From CAYJBH01 sp964368625 (GTDB taxonomy: Bacteria > Bacillota > Clostridia > Oscillospirales > Ruminococcaceae): 10,769 bases of DNA. The notes beneath the pieces were generated by a model. It searched no databases, had not been told where the DNA came from, and worked only from the letters and a program-made list of their open reading frames with translations. Both the position numbers and the translations under genes were made by a program. Shown here piece by piece: positions 6,494-10,769 of the stretch; position 1 is the first letter of the stretch; each line of letters starts with the position of its first letter. The stretch covers positions 1-10,769 of the forward strand of contig CAYJBH010000059.1 of assembly GCA_964368625.1 (NCBI GenBank). The letters are read 5' to 3'.

Positions 6494-7390
6494 GTGGATT
6501 TAAAAAAGCCCTTAACTTTATATGAACAAATCGATAGACTTAAATATCATAACATGAAAATCACCGATACTGATTACGCAAGAAAAATTCTTGGAGAAAT
6601 TAACTATTATCGTTTCACAGGCTATGCTTTTCAATTCAAAGATAAAGATAACCCCGACGACTATCAAAAGGGAACCGATTTTAACGATATAGTTAAATTG
6701 TACATGTTTGATGCAGAACTTAGGTGTATTTTAAAAAAGCAGCTTGATATTGTTGAGTTATATGCACGTTCAAAAATTGCCTATGAATTTTCTTTGATAA
6801 AATGTTGAGATCCGCCACACGATCAGCATTATTGCTCTGATAATTTTCACAACACGAGTAGCTACAACCAAATTATCAATATAAGCCTTAATAGAGAAAA
6901 GGTAAATAGTAAAGATGCGCTTTTTGTGATTCACCACGAAAGTAGATATAAAGGCAAGATGCCTCTATGTGTTATTGTGGAGCTTCTTTCTTTTGCGAAT
7001 CTATCAAAATTATATAGTGCCATGTATCGCAATGAGCAAGATGTTATAGCTAAAAGTGTTGGCAGTTCATCTAAAACTTTAAAAAACCATTTACATTGTC
7101 TTGCCAATCTTAGAAACAAAGTTGCTCACGCTGGAAGATTATATAATGCAAAGTTCAATCCTCCGGCAATACTGGGTAAAACTTATTTGCAAAAAAATAG
7201 CGATATCCTTACAGACACTTTATTTGCATACATAATTATCATAACTAGGAGATTGCCTCAACGTAAGCAACAAGAGCTATTTTTGAATTGCTTGTTTTCT
7301 GTATTTAAGGAATATGAACATTTTATTGACTTGTCTTTGCTCGGATTTCCATCCGACTACAGTGCACGTTTAATTGGCGAAATTAAATGA
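6494..7390 (+). pseudogene. abiF: AbiF/Abi_2-family HEPN abortive-infection protein interrupted by one in-frame TGA
   Basis: The reading frame runs 298 codons from GTG 6494 to TGA 7388-7390 with a single internal TGA at 6806-6808 (codon 105). Both halves are in the same frame and together give a full-length Abi_2/AbiF protein. The N-terminus is DLKKPLTLYEQIDRLK, then EINYYRFTGYAFQF (residues 35-48), IAYEFSLIKC before the stop and DPPHDQHY after it, PLCVIVELLSFANLSKLYS (157-175), and the HEPN RNase motif RNKVAH at 207-212. No base is inserted or lost, so one substitution explains the damage. TGA is a normal stop elsewhere in this window (mcrB, traX, vanY). The upstream peptide lacks the HEPN motif. 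The downstream part (GTG at 6926) keeps it but has no good ribosome site. Known role of the family: toxin-like RNase that aborts phage infection, associated with a structured RNA. Here it is probably inactive, unless the stop is suppressed or is a sequencing error. Confidence 0.85.
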
Positions 7391-7412
7391 TTAAGTATAT
7401 AAAAAGTCCCGT

Positions 7413-7498
7413 TGAAAATACTGACCTCCTAAAAGTTAGACATGAAAACTAACAAAAGGGAGGTCGGTATTTTTATGGCAAAACCAGTTATGAAATAA
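7413..7498 (+). mobile_element. Solo left end of an IS3/IS150-like insertion sequence
   Basis: It starts TGAAAATACTGACCTCC and continues with AAAAGTTAGACA, the typical terminal sequence of IS150-group elements. The long inverted arms 7417-7429 and 7459-7471 pair with one G-T, and an inner GTTAG/CTAAC pair (7435-7439, 7449-7453) gives the hairpin usual just before the transposase start. An ATG at 7475 follows GGGAGG, but the frame reads MAKPVMK and stops at 7496-7498. No matching right end is present, so this is the relic left after an internal deletion. Confidence 0.6.
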
Positions 7499-7580
7499 TC
7501 ATAAAGATATATTTCTGGCGTGGTACCTATGATACACATTGCGTGTCTCAACGTGGCTTGATACTTTGGTATAATGTCAG

Positions 7581-7594
7581 ACTATCATGATAGT
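7581..7594. repeat. 14-base perfect palindrome
   Basis: ACTATCATGATAGT equals its own reverse complement, with partly matching CAGA/TCTG flanks. It lies in the scar region downstream of vanY. No role is evident. Confidence 0.35.
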
Positions 7595-7631
7595 ATCTGC
7601 CTATTTGTGGAAATATCTCAAGATGAAATTA

Positions 7632-7664
7632 TCCCATTACGTACGCCGATGATTTTTGGTGGAG
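7632..7664. repeat. Mosaic (internally deleted) copy of the repeat at 10590-10722
   Basis: Bases 7632-7651 equal 10590-10609 exactly (20 bases), and bases 7651-7664 equal 10709-10722 exactly (14 bases). The roughly 100 bases that separate these parts in the right-hand copy are missing. The join falls where the right-hand copy has the similar strings ggtttttg and gatttttgg, as expected for a deletion between short direct repeats. Confidence 0.6.
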
Positions 7665-7724
7665 ATAAGGGGGATAGTGTTGTTACCAAAATAGCACGCA
7701 TACTTGCCGTGGCTTTATTTAGTT

Positions 7725-8933
7725 TCATTGGTAGTCCTCTGTTAGAGCTATTGTTATCGGCGGGATGGAAAGTGTGGTGCTTATAAAATAATCACCTACG
7801 CTTTTTGCAGTGTCCATGCTTGCTATGTCGCCAAAATGCCACCACTCTGATGCGAGTGGTACAAGTCCGGCATTTGTACAGTAGTTCCTAAGTAAAGCCG
7901 ATTCGGTTGTGAAATCCTTATAAACTGGCACACTTTTCCATGCTGTTTCGTTTTTAGATGAGATCGGGTATGCAAGGCTTGCAGAGTGATAGCTTAGCTC
8001 ATGTATAGGCGTTTGCATAATATATTCTTCATAGTTTAGAATTGTTGTAAACTCATACTCACCTGAAGTTGAGATACCTGTTTGTGTCACTTTTCCAAGT
8101 GTAGTATCAACTGCGTATCCCATTTGATGGTTTGAAACAGATGTTGCAATAAACCAATTTACAGACCAAGGCTCAGTTGAAATGCCTTTCAAAACCTCAT
8201 TGTTTACATTGGATAAACTTGTGAGTTCCGCCACAATTTTTTGTTGCACTTCGTAAGGGCGATAAAGCTCGTTTATAATTAAAGTATTGCCGTCTTGTAA
8301 AGCCATATATTGTGCATGTGCTATCTTTTTTGCAGTAGCATAAAGTACAGGCATAATATACTCATCACTACCTAAACGCTCGTTATAGTCATAAGCAGAG
8401 TATAATTTTTCTCCTGTTATATTTGGTATGTCAATAAAAGAAGACTTAAGCACCGATGCTGAAGCATTGGTGTTGTTATAAACTGCAGATGGCAACACAT
8501 CCGGCAAATTTATTAAACAGTCTATGTGAGAAACATATCCCTGCGTACCATCTATTTCAATTTTCCACCAAGTATCTATTTCTTCCAATATCAAAAATGC
8601 ACTTCCTTGTGCTAAAGACATAATTATTTGCGAGTTTATGTCCGGCGTGCTGTGCAAGTTTATTTCACTCGAGGCATATCCAGTGGAGCCATTCACGGGA
8701 AGATCAAAAAAATTCTCATCGCTGTCATATTGTATATATGTAGGTTCGAGCTCAGGTGGTGGCTCAGATGTCGGACTGTATACAGACACGATTTCGGGAT
8801 GCGAAGTAGGTGTTTCGGTTGTTAAAAAGTCAAATAGACCTAAAATATAGCCTACCGAAAATAAAAACAGAAACGCTGTAAGTATAACCAATATTTTTAA
8901 AAACATTAATGCAAATGCCGAGATGTTTTTCAT
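7725..8933 (-). CDS. Membrane-anchored SH3-domain D-alanyl-D-alanine carboxypeptidase (VanY/M15 family)
   Basis: 402 residues from the ATG at 8933, which overlaps the upstream traX-like stop by ATGA. Residues 8-33 are a single hydrophobic N-terminal anchor, followed by a Pro/Ser/Thr/Glu-rich linker (40-66). Residues about 83-142 form a bacterial SH3 domain (NLHSTPDINSQII, then WWKIEIDGTQGYV). Residues 175-385 are the M15B/VanY peptidase: LYRPYEVQ (223-230), SNHQMGYAVD (267-276) with zinc ligands H269 and D276, a variant MQTPIHELSYHS (306-317), and EWWHFGD (363-369) with catalytic E363 and ligand H366. The active site looks complete. Known family role: removing the terminal D-Ala from peptidoglycan stem peptides outside the membrane. 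The name does not imply vancomycin resistance, and no van ligase or dehydrogenase is nearby. Confidence 0.9.
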   Translation of the reverse strand: MKNISAFALMFLKILVILTAFLFLFSVGYILGLFDFLTTETPTSHPEIVSVYSPTSEPPPELEPTYIQYDSDENFFDLPVNGSTGYASSEINLHSTPDINSQIIMSLAQGSAFLILEEIDTWWKIEIDGTQGYVSHIDCLINLPDVLPSAVYNNTNASASVLKSSFIDIPNITGEKLYSAYDYNERLGSDEYIMPVLYATAKKIAHAQYMALQDGNTLIINELYRPYEVQQKIVAELTSLSNVNNEVLKGISTEPWSVNWFIATSVSNHQMGYAVDTTLGKVTQTGISTSGEYEFTTILNYEEYIMQTPIHELSYHSASLAYPISSKNETAWKSVPVYKDFTTESALLRNYCTNAGLVPLASEWWHFGDIASMDTAKSVGDYFISTTLSIPPITIALTEDYQ

Positions 8934-9670
8934 TTTATAACCTCAGATAATATGACTTTTAATGGTGTGAAAATATTTATCAAATATAAAATAAGCAAGT
9001 GTGCCGGATAAAAAATATAAAATCCATATCGCCCTATTTTTAACATATCATTGCCCCTATTTCCATTATAAAGGCAAAAAAACGGTATGGCCAAAAACAC
9101 TCCAAACTGGTACCAATGTGGATATTCACCATGGTTTAAGCCAAAATTTAAAAAAGTTGGTACTATATGTGCCAAAATACTTATTGTACAAAATGCTATC
9201 ATTTGTTTTTTGAAATCACCATAAAAAATCCCAAACCCTACTATCCACAATACACAAACATAGCTCCAGTCGGCTGTGATTGAAAATGCACAACATAAAA
9301 CCAACGCGGTAATTCGTACAAAGATATGAATATTGTCACTTTTAATTATCTTTAGCGCAAGTAGGCCTAAAAAAAGCCCCCACATTACACTTGTTGCCTG
9401 AAAAAAACTATATCCAAAAGCAACGTTGTAAGGTATATGTGATATGAGCGCAAAAACAAACAGCCTGAACAAATATTTATTGACATTAGAGGTTTTGTAA
9501 AATCCCTCTGCTATCAGAAAGCACATAATGGGAGCAACAATTCTACCGCTAACCCTTAAAAGCATACCAAGCTGGGTATTGTGATTAATAAAGATGGCTA
9601 CAAAATGGTCTAAAGCCATCGCTATAATTGCAATGGTTTTTAAATGGCTTGAAGTTAATGATTTTATCAA
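8930..9670 (-). CDS. TraX-family multi-pass membrane protein (acyltransferase-like)
   Basis: 246 residues starting at TTG 9670, supported by AAAGGA (9684-9679) eight bases upstream. The N-terminus HLKTIAIIAMALDHF, with the conserved Asp-His pair, followed by GRIVAPIMCFLIAEGFYKT and LFVFALISHIPYNVAFGYS, is diagnostic of TraX. The chain has roughly eight hydrophobic segments. The founding member in the F plasmid acetylates pilin. In Firmicutes chromosomes TraX homologues have no conjugation context and their substrate is generally unknown. Here its stop overlaps the vanY-like start by ATGA, so the two proteins are made together, which suggests modification of a cell-envelope molecule. There are no conjugation genes in the window. 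Confidence 0.88.
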   Translation of the reverse strand: MIKSLTSSHLKTIAIIAMALDHFVAIFINHNTQLGMLLRVSGRIVAPIMCFLIAEGFYKTSNVNKYLFRLFVFALISHIPYNVAFGYSFFQATSVMWGLFLGLLALKIIKSDNIHIFVRITALVLCCAFSITADWSYVCVLWIVGFGIFYGDFKKQMIAFCTISILAHIVPTFLNFGLNHGEYPHWYQFGVFLAIPFFCLYNGNRGNDMLKIGRYGFYIFYPAHLLILYLINIFTPLKVILSEVIK

Positions 9671-9678
9671 ATTGATTT

Positions 9679-9684
9679 TCCTTT
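9679..9684 (-). promoter_or_regulatory. Ribosome binding site supporting the TTG start of the traX-like gene
   Basis: AAAGGA on the minus strand, eight bases before TTG 9670. No ATG or GTG in the frame is as well placed, and the TTG gives the family's usual N-terminus length. Confidence 0.65.
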
Positions 9685-9722
9685 AAATTAAAATAAAGTA
9701 TATAAATGTTCGGATTTTACAT

Positions 9723-9738
9723 GTATAATATATTATAC
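9723..9738. promoter_or_regulatory. Perfect 16-base palindrome, candidate operator for the divergent TetR-type regulator
   Basis: GTATAATATATTATAC equals its own reverse complement. It sits in the 159-base region between the leftward traX-vanY operon and the rightward tetR-type gene, and it covers the predicted minus-strand -10 box of the operon. Size, symmetry and position fit a TetR-family operator. AT-rich palindromes at -10 boxes can also arise by chance. Confidence 0.5.
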
Positions 9739-9761
9739 TCATGATGTTTTATCAAACGCAA
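9732..9761 (-). promoter_or_regulatory. Predicted promoter of the traX-vanY operon
   Basis: On the minus strand TTGCGT (9761-9756), an 18-base spacer and TATAAT (9737-9732). The -10 lies inside the palindrome, so a bound repressor would block it. A clear promoter for the divergent regulator could not be picked out in the AT-rich stretch 9740-9829. Confidence 0.45.
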
Positions 9762-9829
9762 CGACAATTAAAACAATAAAGTAAGATATTGGACTAAAAA
9801 ATTAATTTGTACAGAAATTGGGGCAAATA

Positions 9830-10357
9830 ATGGACAGGCGACAAGTGAAAACAAGAAAAGCTATATTAAAAGCTTTCAATGACCTTATGGATGAAAAATG
9901 TGTTGACAAAATAACTGTTACCGAAATTTGTGAATATGCAGATATAGGAAAAAGTACTTTTTACACCCATTATGAAACAAAGGAACATTTAATAACAGAA
10001 ATCTGTGAAGACTTTTTAGGGCATTTAAAACAAAATGAAAAATCCGAGTTATTTCCTGATTTGGAACAAATGTTATTACATTTACTTTGGCACATATATG
10101 ATGATAAGGGCAATATATTGAAATTGATTAAAGACGAAAATATTATTTGTAACATTTATTTCACTAAATATTCCAAAGAAATATTTGCAAATTATTTGAA
10201 ACTAAAAAGTGATAATAAGTTCAATGTTGAATTCGCATTAAACCATATTGTAGAAGGTTTTGTTTCGGCAGTACGCTGGCATATAAATAACCCACAAAAA
10301 TTAACCGTTGAAATACTTATCAAAGAGTTTATTTATTTCAATAGTGCTTTGCTATAA
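9830..10357 (+). CDS. TetR/AcrR-family transcriptional regulator
   Basis: 175 residues from the ATG at 9830; the frame also opens at a TTG at 9818, but a GGGG ribosome-like site at 9820-9823 favours the ATG. The N-terminal TetR domain is clear: RRQVKTRKAILKAFNDLM (3-20), ITVTEICEYADIGKSTFYTHY (28-48) as the helix-turn-helix, then KEHLITEICEDF. The C-terminal ligand domain is all-helical and ends HIVEGFVSAVRWHINNPQK, like regulators of the DhaS/AcrR type. It is divergent from the traX-vanY operon with a palindrome between, so it most likely represses that operon and perhaps itself. The inducer is unknown. No clear terminator follows it. Confidence 0.9.
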   Translation: MDRRQVKTRKAILKAFNDLMDEKCVDKITVTEICEYADIGKSTFYTHYETKEHLITEICEDFLGHLKQNEKSELFPDLEQMLLHLLWHIYDDKGNILKLIKDENIICNIYFTKYSKEIFANYLKLKSDNKFNVEFALNHIVEGFVSAVRWHINNPQKLTVEILIKEFIYFNSALL

Positions 10358-10589
10358 GCAGATAGCCCTCCGATGGATTTTGAAAATGCTCAGATGTTTT
10401 TTAAAAAATAAGTACAGTTTTTGAGTTTGCCATTTTAGTATTTTGATAGGCTATATTTTACAATTGATTTTTTTTTAAGATATCGTCAATGGGTTCAACA
10501 GTAGCCATAGTACAAGTCACATGTTATTGAATGAAAATTACTGGTTAGCATATACCGGTTAAGCCCGGAAATTTAAGAGCAAAAATATT
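10358..10589. other. Gene-free AT-rich region downstream of the TetR-type gene
   Basis: No coding frame or RNA gene is supported. A small imperfect hairpin is present, ACTGGT (near 10540-10545) facing ACCGGT (near 10554-10559) with one G-T pair. The poly-T runs at 10396-10401 and 10470-10478 have no GC stem in front of them, so I do not call terminators there. Confidence 0.4.
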
Positions 10590-10616
10590 TCCCATTACGT
10601 ACGCCGATGGTTTTTG
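10590..10616. repeat. Left arm of the repeat shared with 7632-7664
   Basis: The first 20 bases match 7632-7651 exactly. After one mismatch, TTTTTG matches again. Minus-strand frames pass through this area (10767-10545), but the repeat and the hairpin inside them argue against a real gene. Confidence 0.55.
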
Positions 10617-10683
10617 CCCGGGTTTTAAAATCGCAAATTTTAGCTTGGATATGTTTTGTGATGAAAATATATCGATATAACGA

Positions 10684-10715
10684 AAAAATCCACTGACATT
10701 TGTCAGTGGATTTTT
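10684..10715. terminator. Bidirectional terminator-like hairpin
   Basis: Fifteen bases (10684-10698) are the exact reverse complement of 10701-10715, with a two-base spacer. The core is CCACTGACA/TGTCAGTGG, flanked by an A-run on the left and a T-run on the right. The stem followed by TTTTT can terminate transcription in either direction. It lies inside the repeat region rather than right behind a gene. Confidence 0.7.
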
Positions 10716-10722
10716 GGTGGAG
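10709..10722. repeat. Right arm of the repeat shared with 7632-7664
   Basis: Fourteen bases, GATTTTTGGTGGAG, identical to 7651-7664. They begin inside the 3' arm of the terminator-like hairpin. Confidence 0.5.
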
Positions 10723-10725
10723 CTT

Positions 10726-10764
10726 GTGCGACCAACGTAGAACACTTTTCGTTATTCGTCGCAC
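10726..10764. repeat. Inverted repeat at the right edge
   Basis: GTGCGAC (10726-10732) faces GTCGCAC (10758-10764), and an inner AACG (10734-10737) faces CGTT (10750-10753), giving a two-part stem with a 12-base loop. It follows the terminator-like hairpin directly and may belong to the same dispersed repeat unit, which continues past the window edge. Confidence 0.5.
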
Positions 10765-10769
10765 CACTC

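Larger units (their letters stand above)
7391..7724. other. Scar region between abiF and vanY: insertion-sequence end and repeat fragment
   Basis: No supported gene. It holds the IS3-like end (7413-7498), a 14-base palindrome ACTATCATGATAGT (7581-7594), and the mosaic repeat (7632-7664). An open frame of 70 codons (7574-7786) crosses the mosaic repeat and runs into the vanY 3' end in antisense, so I do not call it. No clean terminator for abiF or vanY is visible. Confidence 0.5.

Noticed and set aside
6806..6841. Selenocysteine or recoding of the abiF TGA
   Set aside because: A small ATCAG/CTGAT hairpin lies downstream (6822-6841), but its loop lacks features expected of a bacterial SECIS element, and the family has no conserved Cys or Sec at this point that I know of.
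7653..7673. Possible tRNA 3' end (reverse complement ends CTCCACCA)
   Set aside because: The CCA-like end is suggestive of an attachment site, but no T-loop TTCRA or matching stems follow, and the same TTTTTGGTGGAG occurs in the repeat at 10711-10722.
7574..7786. Plus-strand frame of 70 codons
   Set aside because: It crosses the mosaic repeat that is also found in non-coding DNA, runs antisense into the vanY 3' end, and has no good ribosome site.
7725..8933. Vancomycin-resistance role for the VanY-like protein
   Set aside because: No vanH, vanA/B ligase, vanX or two-component system is in the window. SH3-VanY carboxypeptidases are common housekeeping or accessory wall enzymes.
10545..10767. 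Two overlapping minus-strand frames of 64 and 66 codons
   Set aside because: They pass through a perfect terminator-like hairpin, an inverted repeat and a dispersed repeat, and they resemble no protein family I know.
1..10769. CRISPR array, integrase or replication origin
   Set aside because: No regularly spaced repeats, recombinase gene or iteron-like set was seen.

Overview
The window reads as low-GC Firmicutes chromosome, most likely an anaerobic Clostridia relative. The evidence is AT-rich DNA, strong GGAGG-type ribosome sites, GTG and TTG starts next to ATG, the standard bacterial code with TGA as stop, and families typical of Clostridia (MrcB_N/EVE-type McrB, TraX, SH3-VanY, Abi_2). 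This placement is an inference from style and families, not a measured assignment.

Left part (1-5900): a type IV restriction operon runs leftward. A promoter at 5857-5885 precedes mcrB (DUF3578 + EVE + AAA+ GTPase). mcrB overlaps mcrC by ATGA, and about 107 bases further on comes a 703-residue protein of unknown function. That protein has a glycine/alanine-rich membrane-insertion-like region, a coiled coil and a His/Asp-rich C-terminal half. The operon is bracketed by two diverged copies of the 3' end of one gene family, at 1-120 and 5935-6009.

Middle (6233-7390): an AbiF/Abi_2 abortive-infection locus on the plus strand. It has a compact structured RNA with its own near-consensus promoter and a strong terminator ending directly before the ribosome site of abiF. 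A second promoter-plus-hairpin unit lies upstream of it. The abiF reading frame, including its HEPN RNKVAH motif, is whole except for one in-frame TGA at codon 105, so the toxin looks disabled while the RNA looks intact.

Scar region (7391-7724): the left end of an IS3/IS150-like element carrying only eight codons of transposase start, plus a 33-base sequence that looks like a deletion product of the repeat found at 10590-10722.

Right part (7725-10357): a leftward two-gene operon (TraX-like membrane acyltransferase, then SH3-VanY carboxypeptidase, joined by an ATGA overlap). It is divergent from a TetR-type regulator. A perfect 16-base palindrome in the shared intergenic region overlaps the operon's predicted -10 box and is a good operator candidate. 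The last 400 bases hold no convincing gene but carry a repeat, a strong terminator-like hairpin and an inverted repeat.

Overall this is an accessory defence island (type IV restriction with a putative membrane partner, plus an AbiF RNA/toxin locus) next to a small cell-envelope cassette with its own regulator.
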